Assembly: GCF_008329525.1 (NCBI RefSeq)
Contig: NZ_NPKQ01000007.1
Coordinates: 1-64,000 of the forward strand
DNA: 64,000 bases
Direction: 5' to 3'
Origin: Tardiphaga sp. P9-11
GTDB lineage: Bacteria; Pseudomonadota; Alphaproteobacteria; Rhizobiales; Xanthobacteraceae
Below are positions 36,240 through 45,106 of this stretch, piece by piece; the stretch's first letter is position 1, and every line of letters starts with the position of its first letter. The notes beneath the pieces are model-generated. The model saw nothing but the letters and a program-made list of their open reading frames with translations, searched no databases and was not told where the DNA came from. The position numbers and the translations under genes are program-made.

Positions 36240-36531
36240 CGGACATCCCGGGCGTGTCAGCAATGGGCGCGCGCGGGCGCCGTTCTGCCGGGGGTTATAG
36301 GTAACCAAACCGCTGAGGGGAAGCCTCTAGACCTCGGGTTCCCCCAGCCAAATACCTCACCCAATTCATAAAAAGCCCGGTGGAACCTATGGAAAACGCT
36401 TATTAACCAAGGTTAAAGCCGCTGGCGCCATTTCCGGCAATCTGCAGACTCAGGACGGGGGTGGAGGGTACTGGATAGCAAACGGGCGGACCCTTTCGAG
36501 CCCGCCCGGGCGTCACATCAGATGTGCGGCC
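36240..36531. promoter_or_regulatory. Promoter region of aroQ-accB-accC
   Basis: About 290 bp upstream of the operon. It contains TTAACC-AA-GGTTAA at 36403-36416, whose six-base arms are inverted. TTAA-rich half-sites of this type resemble CtrA boxes, but the spacer is 6 instead of 7. No gene is seen. A hairpin for the DUF1236 gene lies at its far end. Confidence 0.4.
36483..36508 (-). terminator. Hairpin downstream of the DUF1236 gene
   Basis: CGGGCGG at 36483-36489 pairs with CCGCCCG at 36502-36508 around a 12-nt loop. On the minus strand it follows the DUF1236 stop by about 25 bp and leads into GTTTGC, a weak T-tract. Confidence 0.5.
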
Positions 36532-37269
36532 TTAGGCGTCGAGCACCGCGACGATTTCGAGTGTCCGCGGGTTCACGACGATGATCTCGTTGCGAACCAG
36601 AAAGAACTCATAGCCGCGCCAATCCGGATAGACGGTGATGATCTCAGCCGGAAGCGGGTGGAAGCGGACTTCACGCGGCACGCGGGTGCCGACCGAGATC
36701 GAGAAGTTCACATTGGTCACGGGCTGGATGTTCTGCTGCTTGATCACACTCGTCACCTTGGTGCGCTGCTCGGTGGTGAGCTTGGCGCCCGCACCGGCCT
36801 GACCGGTGGTGGTGGTCGACTTGGTCTCCGTCGATGTCGACTTGGTGTCTGCACCCGACTTCGTATCGCCAGCCTTGGAATCGGCCTTCATGTCCTTGCT
36901 GGCTTTTCCGCTGTCACGGGTCGAGTCGGTTGCACGCTTGTCGTCACGCTGCATCTTGTCGTCGGACTGCGTAGACTTCACCGCCGGCTTCTGCTCGGAC
37001 TTGTTGGTGGTGTCGGTCGCTTCGTCCTTGTTGACAGGTGCACTGCGTTCCATCGGCGCGGCGCGGTCGGCAGAGGCACCGCCTGCGGGCGCACTCGTTG
37101 CGCCGCTACGCGCAGCGCCGCCCGCCGGCGCCTCACGGGTCATTCCGGCACCTCCGGTGCCACCACCCGACGTTGCGGCTCCTGCGCCACCTGGATTTTG
37201 CGCGCTAGCGAAACCCGAACCTGCAATCAGTGCTGCGGCGGCGACGCTCATCAATAAACGGTTGTTCAT
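36532..37269 (-). CDS. DUF1236 domain-containing exported protein
   Basis: This 245-residue protein has a signal peptide (MNNRLLMSVAAAALIAGSGF, cleaved near ASAQ). A Gly/Ala-rich then Lys/Asp/Ser/Thr-rich low-complexity region follows (about residues 25-165), then a C-terminal DUF1236 domain with VPREVRFHPLPAEIITVYP and LEIVAVLDA. The function is unknown; it is likely an envelope or matrix protein. The low-complexity part is probably disordered. RBS GAGGAG precedes the ATG at 37269. It is divergent from the genes to the right, and its neighbours (DUF6894) are also typical of Bradyrhizobium accessory regions. Confidence 0.9.
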   Translation of the reverse strand: MNNRLLMSVAAAALIAGSGFASAQNPGGAGAATSGGGTGGAGMTREAPAGGAARSGATSAPAGGASADRAAPMERSAPVNKDEATDTTNKSEQKPAVKSTQSDDKMQRDDKRATDSTRDSGKASKDMKADSKAGDTKSGADTKSTSTETKSTTTTGQAGAGAKLTTEQRTKVTSVIKQQNIQPVTNVNFSISVGTRVPREVRFHPLPAEIITVYPDWRGYEFFLVRNEIIVVNPRTLEIVAVLDA

Positions 37270-37378
37270 CTTAGTTCTCCTCGCGATGCATTGCCCGCCG
37301 TACAACGGCACTAGTGGAGGGATGTTCCTGAGAAAGTGTAGTTCCATTGCTTTTGTTATAAGTGCACGTCATGCTGCG

Positions 37379-37585
37379 TCAGGACTTGATCTTTGTCTTG
37401 TAGACTTCAGCGCCGTTCTCATCGATGACGACGACCTTCCTCTCAGTGTCCCCTGCGATATCAACTCCAATTTGATGAGCAATATTCTTCGCCACATCCC
37501 TGGCTTGCGTGTCATCGCTACAATCCAGACCTACGGGATCCTCAAGCCGGAAACCATCGACAATCTCGAAATGATATTTTGGCAT
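37379..37585 (-). CDS. DUF6894 family small protein
   Basis: This 68-residue soluble protein begins MPKYHFEIVDGFRLEDPVG and ends in a beta strand (KVVVIDENGAEVYKTKI), the pattern of the DUF6894 family of short rhizobial proteins. Function is unknown. A strong AGGAGG lies upstream. It is oriented like the DUF1236 gene, 109 bp upstream of it. Confidence 0.8.
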   Translation of the reverse strand: MPKYHFEIVDGFRLEDPVGLDCSDDTQARDVAKNIAHQIGVDIAGDTERKVVVIDENGAEVYKTKIKS

Positions 37586-37719
37586 TGCTCTTTCTCCTCC
37601 TCCGTAAAAGGCAATCCACCACCGTTGGGGATGTTCCTAAGTCAGAAATGGAATGAAGAAGGTCTCAGCCGGAACCAAATCGCAGCACGTGCATTGCCTC
37701 ATCGAATAAGGAAAATGCG

Positions 37720-37887
37720 ATGTCAGCCTTTGTGGGGATGATCGTTGAGAAGATCGCGGAAGCGGCGCCGATCGAGAATTCGGTATCGGACTTTGTCGCC
37801 GGCGTGCTGGAGAATACGGCAAACAAGCTATGGCGTTTTGAACATCGCCCGGATGACGGCGAGACGACAGTCGAGGACATCGCGTAA
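37720..37887 (+). CDS. Small ORF of 55 codons, unknown function
   Basis: The reading frame begins MSAFVGMIVEKIAEAAP and ends in an acidic tail with TTVEDIA. AAGG lies eight bases before the ATG, and the frame is followed by a very strong terminator at 37915-37947. The N-terminal part could form an amphipathic helix. It has no family resemblance I recognise. It is too short for normal gene finding, but the RBS and terminator make it a credible gene. Confidence 0.5.
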   Translation: MSAFVGMIVEKIAEAAPIENSVSDFVAGVLENTANKLWRFEHRPDDGETTVEDIA

Positions 37888-37914
37888 CTATTGCTGTAAT
37901 ATTGATCAGGTTTC

Positions 37915-37947
37915 AAAAAGGCCGACTGTTACGCAGTCGGCCTTTTT
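37915..37947 (+). terminator. Strong intrinsic terminator
   Basis: AAAAAGGCCGACTG at 37915-37928 pairs perfectly with CAGTCGGCCTTTTT at 37934-37947 (14 bp, 5-nt loop TTACG). It can act on both strands and ends the small ORF at 37720-37887. Confidence 0.9.
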
Positions 37948-38028
37948 GCTGTGAGTTCGACATGGACAGCGCGGGTGCAACGACTACCATCAGGTCCTGT
38001 TAGTCGATAGCTGCGGAGCTGTGCTTCG

Positions 38029-40053
38029 ATGAGGAACTGGATTGGCGGCATCCTGGCGCTCGTAGTCCTGTCGGTAGCACCTGCTCTTGGATGGGAGCAT
38101 TGGGGCGCCGACCGTGGCGGCTCCCGCTTTGCGCCGCTTGAGCAGATCTCCTCCGATAATGTCGGTCGCCTGATCGAGGCCTGGCGTTTTCAGACTGACG
38201 ATCTCCTGCGTCGGACACCTGCGCAGATGGCGCGCACCAAATTCGAAGCGACGCCGTTATTCGTCGACAACAGCCTGATCTTTTGCACGCCGTTCAACGA
38301 GGTGATCGCGCTCGACCCCGCCAGTGGCCAGCAGAAGTGGCGTTTCGATCCGCGCGTCGCGCCAGATGTGCGCCCCGCCAACCGCTGGGTTTGCCGCGGT
38401 GTGACCTATTGGCGTGATGATCGCGCAGCATTCGGCGCGGCCTGTCGCAGCCGCATCTTCATGGGTACCAACGATGCCCGTGTCATTGCGCTGGATGCAG
38501 CGACGGGATTGCCGTGTACCGACTTCGGCGCGCAGGGCGAAGTGAAGCTCGATCCTGGAATGCGACTCGATGGCCCCGGCGAGTTCCAGATCACGTCGCC
38601 GCCGGTGGTCGGCCGCGATGTTGTCGTTGTCGGTTCTTCATTTGCTGACAATCGGCGCGTGGCCGCACCGAAAGGCACCGTCCGTGCCTTCGATGCACGC
38701 AGCGGCGCACCGCGATGGTCGTGGGATCCGCTGATCCATGACGGCATCGAATCCGGGCACGCCAACGTCTGGGCGCCGATGTCGACAGATGATGAACGCG
38801 GATTGTTGTTCCTGCCGACGTCGTCACCCAGTCCGGATTTCTGGGGTGGCAAGCGGCTTGGCAATAATGCCCACGCCGATTCGGTCGTCGCGCTGAAGAT
38901 CGAGACCGGCGAAATGGTCTGGTCGTTCCAGGCCGTGCATCACGATGTCTGGGATTATGACATGCCGGCGCAGCCGACGCTGGCCCGCATCGATCTTGCA
39001 AGCGGTCCCCGCGACGTCGTGATCCAGGCCACCAAGCAGGGGTTCCTGTTCGTGCTGGATCGCGCCACCGGAGAGCCGGTCTGGCCGGTGGAGGAGAGGG
39101 CCGTTCCGCAAGGCGGCGTCGAGGGCGAAGCGCTGTCGCCGACGCAGCCGTTTCCGACGCATCTTCCGACGTTGGTGCCGCAACGCGTAACGCCGGATGA
39201 CGCGTTCGGCGTAACATTCTGGGATCGCGGCAAGTGCCGGGATGAACTTGCCAGTGGACGCAACGAAGGCCTCTATACACCGCCTGCGACAGGCGCCGGC
39301 ACGCTGCTGTTTCCGATGACCGGCGGGGGCGTCAATTGGGGCGGTGTTGCCTTCGATCCCGTCAGGCAGGTGCTCTACGCCAATACGAGCCGCGCCGTGC
39401 ATCGGGTTACCCTGATCCCACGCGTCGAGGCGCAGAACTACAAGCCGCCGGCCGGCACGGATTTTGGCGCGCAGCGCGGTGCGCCCTTTGCCATGACGCG
39501 GGCGCTTGTGACGTCGCCGCTTGGCATGCCCTGCAACAAGCCGCCCTGGGGCGCGATGGTCGCGGTGGATCTCAAGGCGGGCAAAGTGCTTTGGGAATCA
39601 AGTGTCGGCACGACCGAGGACATCGCGCCGCTGGGTCTCGCACTGGCCACCGGCACGCCGCTGGTCAACGGCTTGCTGGCCACGCGCGGCGGCGTGATCT
39701 TCACCGGCGCCATGGATGCCTACCTGCGTGCCTATGATGCGAAGACCGGCGCTGAACTCTGGCAGGGGCGGCTACCGGTGCCGGGCGTCGCCAATCCGAT
39801 GACTTACGCCGTGGGTGGAGAGCAGTATGTGGTCATCGCCGCCGGTGGTCATTCGGAATCCGGCACGTCGATTGGCGACAGCGTTGTGGCATTTCGTCTG
39901 GCACGCAATGGTGAGTCTCCATCGCTACGCTCGCTCTACATCGATCGTCCCGGCGGCCGGCTCCGCGCCGGCGTGATTGCGCTTGGCGCGGTATTCGTCC
40001 TGTTACTCGCCGGAGCTCTTGTCTCGCGTGCCAAGCGCAAGGCGCTGAGGTGA
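38029..40053 (+). CDS. PQQ-dependent dehydrogenase, membrane-anchored
   Basis: This 674-residue periplasmic quinoprotein of the eight-bladed beta-propeller family oxidises an alcohol, sugar or related substrate with pyrroloquinoline quinone. Seen are a signal peptide (cleaved near ALGW), the entry motif HWGADRGGSRFAPLEQI, repeated W-motif blades and a C-terminal membrane helix (about residues 648-668, AGVIALGAVFVLLLAGALV). It lacks the five N-terminal helices of Gcd-type glucose dehydrogenase and any haem CxxCH motif, so it likely passes electrons to quinone or a separate cytochrome. No pqq synthesis genes are in the window. It converges on the CDF gene with one base between stops. Confidence 0.92.
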   Translation: MRNWIGGILALVVLSVAPALGWEHWGADRGGSRFAPLEQISSDNVGRLIEAWRFQTDDLLRRTPAQMARTKFEATPLFVDNSLIFCTPFNEVIALDPASGQQKWRFDPRVAPDVRPANRWVCRGVTYWRDDRAAFGAACRSRIFMGTNDARVIALDAATGLPCTDFGAQGEVKLDPGMRLDGPGEFQITSPPVVGRDVVVVGSSFADNRRVAAPKGTVRAFDARSGAPRWSWDPLIHDGIESGHANVWAPMSTDDERGLLFLPTSSPSPDFWGGKRLGNNAHADSVVALKIETGEMVWSFQAVHHDVWDYDMPAQPTLARIDLASGPRDVVIQATKQGFLFVLDRATGEPVWPVEERAVPQGGVEGEALSPTQPFPTHLPTLVPQRVTPDDAFGVTFWDRGKCRDELASGRNEGLYTPPATGAGTLLFPMTGGGVNWGGVAFDPVRQVLYANTSRAVHRVTLIPRVEAQNYKPPAGTDFGAQRGAPFAMTRALVTSPLGMPCNKPPWGAMVAVDLKAGKVLWESSVGTTEDIAPLGLALATGTPLVNGLLATRGGVIFTGAMDAYLRAYDAKTGAELWQGRLPVPGVANPMTYAVGGEQYVVIAAGGHSESGTSIGDSVVAFRLARNGESPSLRSLYIDRPGGRLRAGVIALGAVFVLLLAGALVSRAKRKALR

Positions 40054-40054
40054 C

Positions 40055-40963
40055 TTACACCCAGCGCTTGTCGGCGGTGAAGTCCACCGTGAGCCAATAG
40101 CCGGGACTAAGACCACCCATGGCCAGGGCAATCTCGGCACGGATGGCATCGAGTTCGGCGAAGGTTTTGCTGATCTCGCCTGAGGGTGCGACTAGGCCGA
40201 TCTCGATGAATTGCTGGCGGCCGGAGCGCATCACATGCGAGCTGAAGTCGCTGAAGCCATGCTTGTGCGCGATCGACTGCGCGAGCTCGCGAACCTCCTC
40301 ATCGAGATCGCTCGGTGCGACTTGCAGGATGTCGCGGCCGGCGTTCCAGATCGTCGAGAGCGGAAACGGCAGCAGGCAGATCGCCACCACCAGCAGGATC
40401 AGCGGATCGACCAGTGGCGCATAGGTCGCGGCCGGCGTCGTCTTCAGCACAGCACCAAGCACGAAACTGATACAGACCGCGAGACTGAGTACGCCGCCCA
40501 TCAGCCAAGCGCGCGCGTCGAGATCAAGGAGTTGCGAGCCATGTTCGCCAGCCGAGCGGCGGATATAGATACTCATGCCGAAGCTGATGGCGCCCGCCAC
40601 TGCGGCGAAGATAGCGCCGGGGCCGAATTCGATGGCGCGCCCGCCGGTGATCAGTCCGTTAAGTCCGTCGATGAAGGCATAGGCGCAGGCGAAGCTAAGC
40701 ACCGTGCCGTTGATCAGCGCGAGGATCGGTTCAAGATGCCAGTAGCCATACTGGAAGCGGTCGTCTTCGCCTCTGCTGATCAGTCGTGCGGTCAGCAATG
40801 CAACGCCGGTCATGGCTGCGTCGATCAGCGTGTAAAAGCCGTCGAAGGCGATGGCGCGCGAACTGATGGCGAGCCCGAAAGCGATGCTGGCAAATGAAAT
40901 GAGAAGCGTCACGTAAATCGAAATCTTCAGGAGCCGCTGCTCCTGTTTGGTATCGGTCAACAT
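40055..40963 (-). CDS. Cation diffusion facilitator (CDF) family transporter
   Basis: This 302-residue protein has about six membrane helices followed by a cytoplasmic domain of roughly 90 residues. It would export divalent metal ions in exchange for protons. The first metal-site half is seen as FDGFYTLIDAAM near residue 40. The usual HxxxD of helix five is not found; that area reads LDLDARAWLMGG, so metal specificity or even transport is uncertain. An aspartate is present at the position. The start at 40963 lacks a strong RBS. Confidence 0.88.
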   Translation of the reverse strand: MLTDTKQEQRLLKISIYVTLLISFASIAFGLAISSRAIAFDGFYTLIDAAMTGVALLTARLISRGEDDRFQYGYWHLEPILALINGTVLSFACAYAFIDGLNGLITGGRAIEFGPGAIFAAVAGAISFGMSIYIRRSAGEHGSQLLDLDARAWLMGGVLSLAVCISFVLGAVLKTTPAATYAPLVDPLILLVVAICLLPFPLSTIWNAGRDILQVAPSDLDEEVRELAQSIAHKHGFSDFSSHVMRSGRQQFIEIGLVAPSGEISKTFAELDAIRAEIALAMGGLSPGYWLTVDFTADKRWV

Positions 40964-41064
40964 TGGGAACTTAGGCGGGTGTCCGCTGCATCCTTTTACC
41001 GTTGGGGATTGGTTACCCTATCACAGATGGCATTCAGCCGCTTTGACCGCTACCCAAAGATAAA

Positions 41065-41091
41065 TAAAAAACCGGCTGCAATGCAGCCGGT
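41065..41091 (-). terminator. Intrinsic terminator of dsbA
   Basis: ACCGGCTGC at 41071-41079 pairs with GCAGCCGGT at 41083-41091 (9 bp, loop AAT). On the minus strand it is followed by a T-run (TTTTTTATTTA), about 70 bp past the DsbA stop codon. Confidence 0.85.
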
Positions 41092-41159
41092 CTGTCATAT
41101 TTCCGATATGTTCGTGTCGGCGTGGGCGACGGTATCAATCACCCTGCTGGTGTCTGTGT

Positions 41160-41942
41160 TTACGAACAGAGCGCCTTGCCGCAGCGCGCCTGGTTGATCT
41201 TCTCCTTCAGCGCGTCTGCGCCAACGGCACCGATGATCACCTGCTTGCCGATCACGTAGCTCGGCGTGCCGTTCATGCCCATCGACTCCGCGAGCTTGAA
41301 GTTCTCTTCGATGGTGGCGCGCACTTCCGGGCTGGTCATGTCCTTTTCCAGCTTGGCGACATCGAGACCTGCGTCCTTGGCTGCTGCCATGGCGCGGGCC
41401 TTGTCGGCCTGGCCGCGGCCGCTCAGCAGCTTCTGGTGGAAGTCGAGATACTTCTTGCCGGTCGGGTCCTGCATGCGCACGGCAACCGCCACCTGGGCGG
41501 CCTCGACCGAGCCGGGCCCGAGCACCGGGAATTCCTTCAGCACGACCTTGAGCTTCGGATCGTTCTTCATGATGCCGACCATGTCGTCCATGGCGCGCTT
41601 GCAGTAGCCGCAATTGTAATCAAAGAACTCGACGAAGGTGACGTCGCCGTCCTTGTTGCCGACGACGACTCCGCGCGGTGAGTTGAAAATGGTGTTGGCG
41701 TTCGCGGCGATCGCAGCCTGGTGCTTCTCGGCTTCAGCTTGCGCCTGACGCTTGGTCAGCTCGGCCGAGACTTCTTCGAGAATTTCCGGATGGGTGATCA
41801 GGTAGTCCTTGATGATCTTTTGGATCTCGCCGCGCTGGGCGTCATTGAATGTCTGCGCTGATACGACCGTGGGCGCGCCACACAGCGCGAGGGCCAAAGC
41901 CAGGGCCGGGCCGGCGGAGGCGAGAAAACGGAACGAAGGCAT
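41160..41942 (-). CDS. DsbA-family thiol:disulfide oxidoreductase
   Basis: This 260-residue periplasmic protein has a signal peptide (cleaved near VSAQ). An N-terminal helical segment of ScsC type is present (about residues 30-80, EIQKIIKDYLITHPEILEEVSAEL), followed by a thioredoxin-like DsbA domain. The active site is CGYC in FFDYNCGYCKRAM near residue 125. The cis-Pro loop is NGTPSYVIG near 230. The N-terminal segment may mediate oligomerisation, as in ScsC, giving isomerase or copper-related roles. In relatives this gene lies near aroQ; here 5 kb of other genes intervene. The start at 41942 has AAGGA upstream. Confidence 0.92.
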   Translation of the reverse strand: MPSFRFLASAGPALALALALCGAPTVVSAQTFNDAQRGEIQKIIKDYLITHPEILEEVSAELTKRQAQAEAEKHQAAIAANANTIFNSPRGVVVGNKDGDVTFVEFFDYNCGYCKRAMDDMVGIMKNDPKLKVVLKEFPVLGPGSVEAAQVAVAVRMQDPTGKKYLDFHQKLLSGRGQADKARAMAAAKDAGLDVAKLEKDMTSPEVRATIEENFKLAESMGMNGTPSYVIGKQVIIGAVGADALKEKINQARCGKALCS

Positions 41943-42075
41943 GGGCAAATTATCCTTTGGAAAAGGCCGAGTCAGAAAGCCACGTGTCATTCGGGAAGCT
42001 GCTTAGCATTTTGAGGGCAAAATACGCGTTATTTGTGAAGGTGGTCACGCGCAATTCATCATGGTGCCGCAGGTC

Positions 42076-43335
42076 TCAGAATCCGGAATGGTGGTGATCC
42101 GGCCCGATCATTGCGGTGAGGGCATGCGGTGCCGGCAATGGAGCGCTTCCAATCTCGTCATCGAAGATCGGTACCAGCGGCGGTGCAGGCTCATAGAGCA
42201 CGACCCGGTTCTTGCCGCTGTGTTTGGCCTGATACAGGGCGTGATCGGCAGCCGCCATCAACCGTTCGGGGGAGGCGATGAGGTCGGAGGACCACTGTGC
42301 GACGCCGATGGAGGCGGATAAGGTCCCCACGGTGCGTCCGGCATTGCCAAATTGTCGCGGGCAGGCCGCCAGCACGCGCCGCGCGACCTCGCCGGCCTGC
42401 TGCAGGTTGGTGTCGGGCAGCACGATGCAGAACTCGTCGCCGCCGCATCGGGCCAGCGTATCGCCGGGGCGCAACTGATCTTGCGCCGCTTGGGCGAATT
42501 GCTTCAGGCAGTCGTCGCCGGCGCTGTGACCGAAACCATCATTGACCGCCTTGAAGCCATCGAGGTCGATCGCCAGCAGTGCGTATGGCCGTGCGGTCCG
42601 CCGAGCCATCGCACATTCCTCGTCCATCCGTTGCAACAGGCGGCGGCGATTGCCGGCGCCGGTCAGATCGTCGATCAGCGCCAGTTCGGCCGCGTCGCCG
42701 CGCAGGCGGTCGATCGCCATCATCAGCAGTCCGTAATTCCATGTCATGGCGAGGAATGCCGCTACCAGCATGAAGCCGGCCTGTACCGCATCGACCGTCA
42801 CCATGGTCGTCTCGCTGCCGCCCAGATGAAGCAGTGCGGCGATCGCGCGGCAGCCAAAAGCGACAAGCAAGAGAATCGAGAGGTAGCCGGCCATTCGTGC
42901 GCCATGATTGCTGCGCCGATGATCTCGCGACAGCAGCAGCGTCAGCGTCAGCGCTACGGGAATGCCCTGACTTAGCGAATAGACGACAATGCGCATCGCA
43001 TAGTCGTCGACGACCAGTCTGAAGAACAGGAAACCCGCGAGGCTCGCGGCAATGACCAGAACGGTGGCGATCCAGGATGTTGGTCTGTCGTAAAAGCGGC
43101 GGATGCCGACCGCCGAAAGGCAGTAGGCGAGAACTGTCATCTGAGCTGCGACGAGCAAGCCGATGGGATTGGGAAACAGCAGGCCAAGAGCAGGGCCGCA
43201 AGATGCGCACAGCGAGGCTGCGCTCCAGTAGCGTGCCGGAACGAAGTTCGAATAGCAGCGCGCCACATAGGCCCAGACCAGCCCCGACGACAGGAAGTTG
43301 GCGAGCGTGAACCAGAAGATAGTCGTCGTGCTCAT
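42076..43335 (-). CDS. Membrane-bound diguanylate cyclase (GGDEF)
   Basis: This 419-residue protein has about six to seven N-terminal membrane helices (residues 5-205, MASE-like) and a C-terminal GGDEF domain (residues 220-380). The active site CGGDEF is intact, so it should make cyclic di-GMP. The inhibitory RxxD site is present five residues before it (RPGD). There is no EAL domain. A 30-residue tail is His/Pro-rich. No receptor or phosphodiesterase partner is adjacent. Confidence 0.93.
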   Translation of the reverse strand: MSTTTIFWFTLANFLSSGLVWAYVARCYSNFVPARYWSAASLCASCGPALGLLFPNPIGLLVAAQMTVLAYCLSAVGIRRFYDRPTSWIATVLVIAASLAGFLFFRLVVDDYAMRIVVYSLSQGIPVALTLTLLLSRDHRRSNHGARMAGYLSILLLVAFGCRAIAALLHLGGSETTMVTVDAVQAGFMLVAAFLAMTWNYGLLMMAIDRLRGDAAELALIDDLTGAGNRRRLLQRMDEECAMARRTARPYALLAIDLDGFKAVNDGFGHSAGDDCLKQFAQAAQDQLRPGDTLARCGGDEFCIVLPDTNLQQAGEVARRVLAACPRQFGNAGRTVGTLSASIGVAQWSSDLIASPERLMAAADHALYQAKHSGKNRVVLYEPAPPLVPIFDDEIGSAPLPAPHALTAMIGPDHHHSGF

Positions 43336-43978
43336 GACCGCGAGTTCTGCATGCGCATGATGCCGCTATGTGCGGTTTCGTGATCCGAAAGCTGCATTGG
43401 TCTCCCCGCGGACGCGATGAGAGCATCCATTTTCCTTAAATGCAGCCAGTTCCGTTAACGGAACCTGACTACTGGCGGCGAGAAGCCGATAGTGGTTGCA
43501 AAATGATGAAGGTCATATCGGTGTGGACGGCAGGGCCTCCGTGAGGCCGCCGCATTGATCTGCAGGCGGGCAGCCTGGCCATGTCTAATGTCAGGTCATG
43601 ATCCGGTTCGTGCCGGGCGACGATCCGTCCAGGTGAAGGGGATGGAAATGGCCCGAAGTTTAGGCTCTCATTCCGAGGCGCTTTTTTGGCACCGTCTCGA
43701 AGGATGGCCACAAGCTGCGTGCCTAGGGCTCAACGGAAGCAAACATGCGCGCTCCTCACCATAAGGGTGAGATCGCGGCTCGGCGGTCTCTGCACTCGGC
43801 CATCTTCCCATTCGAGGACGCGCGGGTGGCGTAGAGGCGTTCGGTCTGCAGTCCGCGGGCAATATTGTGAAATAAACGCGCAAACAAATGGCAAATCAGC
43901 CGTGTAAGAGTTTCCGGAGATGGAAACCCGTATGGCCAGATCTTCAAATTTCACTTTGATCGTTTCAGAGTTCGCGTG
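43336..43978. other. Gene-poor region with a decayed intergenic repeat
   Basis: About 640 bp between two genes transcribed in opposite directions. No convincing gene; ORFs are short and overlap each other. A degenerate copy of a Bradyrhizobiaceae-type palindromic repeat lies at 43663-43770. The rest presumably holds promoters of the cyclase and patatin genes. Confidence 0.5.
43663..43770. repeat. Degenerate intergenic palindromic repeat
   Basis: The stretch contains the hallmarks of a repeat common in Bradyrhizobium and Rhodopseudomonas genomes: TCATTCCGAGG, CGTCTCGAAGGATGGCC, ACAAGCTGCGTGCC and GCTCCTCACCATAAGGGT. The order matches the usual copies, but many positions have drifted. The assignment rests on recall, not on a search. 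Confidence 0.5.
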
Positions 43979-45106
43979 ATGCCTCGCGCAACGCTTCCCA
44001 TGATTTGCGCGGCGCTGCTGCTATCGGCCTGTGCGTCGCTGCCACGCGCGCCGCTGATCGCAAGCGCGCGGGCGACGATCCCGCAGATCCCGTTGGCCAG
44101 GATATCGCCAGACGATGGCTATCGCATCTTTGCGGGATCGCGGCGCGGTGCCACGCCGCTCACCATTCTTGCCCTGTCAGGCGGCGGCGCCGACGGCTCC
44201 TATGGTGCAGGATTCCTGAAAGGCTGGTCCGACTCCGGGCTGCGCCCCGAGTTCGATATCGTCACCGGCTCCAGCGTTGGCGCCCTGATTGCGCCATTCG
44301 CGTTTCTCGGCCCGGGCTATGACGGCCGTCTCGAAGCGATCTTCACCAGCGGCGCGACTGAGAATCTGATGCGCATCGCGGGGATCAATGCCGTTGTCGG
44401 ATCGGGCGTCTTCAAGGCGGGGCCGATGAAAGACCTCATCTCGAAATATGCCGACGATCGGATCATCGATGCGGTCGGAGCACGATATCGCAAAGGCAAG
44501 ATGCTCATCGTGGCCACCACGAACCTCGACACCCAAGGCACGACGCTCTGGAATATGGGGGAGATCGCAAGCAGCGATAGTCCAGGCCGCTATGAGCTAT
44601 TCCGGAATGTTCTCGCTGCGTCAGCCGCTATCCCCGGGATTTTCCCGCCAGCTCTGATCGCTGTCGAGTCCGGCGGAAATATGTATTCCGAGATGCATGT
44701 CGATGGCGGCGTGACGTCGAATATCCTGGCTGTGCCGGAAAGCGTGTTGACGGCCCATGCGGGATTGTTGGCTACGAAGTCTCGGGTCTTCGTGATCGTC
44801 AACGGCAAGCTGTCGCCCGACGCCTCCTATACATCGGATCTGACGCTTCCGATCGTGGCGCGCTCGTTTCAGACCTCGGTGAAGGCCAATACGCGTAATG
44901 CGATGATCGCCACATACGATTTCTGCAAACGCAACAACTGGGATTTCAAAGCAACGGCCATCGACGCGGGCAAGCTCACCACGAGCGATCCAACCAATTT
45001 CGATACCGATTATATGAGGGAGCTCTACGCCTACGGCCGCGCCAAAGGTGTCTCGATGCGCGGTTTTCGGTCAAACCTCGAGGGCTTGAGGGGGCAGGGT
45101 AGTTAG
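43979..45106 (+). CDS. Patatin-like phospholipase, lipoprotein
   Basis: This 375-residue lipid hydrolase has a lipoprotein signal (lipobox LSAC near residue 18), so it is anchored in the envelope. The catalytic dyad is visible: oxyanion stretch SGGGADGSYGAGF near residue 68, nucleophile Ser in TGSSVGAL near 98, and the partner Asp in VDGGV near 243. A GTG at 43976 immediately precedes the chosen ATG. The small gene at 45107 abuts the stop codon. A sensor kinase gene lies just beyond, on the opposite strand. Confidence 0.92.
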   Translation: MPRATLPMICAALLLSACASLPRAPLIASARATIPQIPLARISPDDGYRIFAGSRRGATPLTILALSGGGADGSYGAGFLKGWSDSGLRPEFDIVTGSSVGALIAPFAFLGPGYDGRLEAIFTSGATENLMRIAGINAVVGSGVFKAGPMKDLISKYADDRIIDAVGARYRKGKMLIVATTNLDTQGTTLWNMGEIASSDSPGRYELFRNVLAASAAIPGIFPPALIAVESGGNMYSEMHVDGGVTSNILAVPESVLTAHAGLLATKSRVFVIVNGKLSPDASYTSDLTLPIVARSFQTSVKANTRNAMIATYDFCKRNNWDFKATAIDAGKLTTSDPTNFDTDYMRELYAYGRAKGVSMRGFRSNLEGLRGQGS

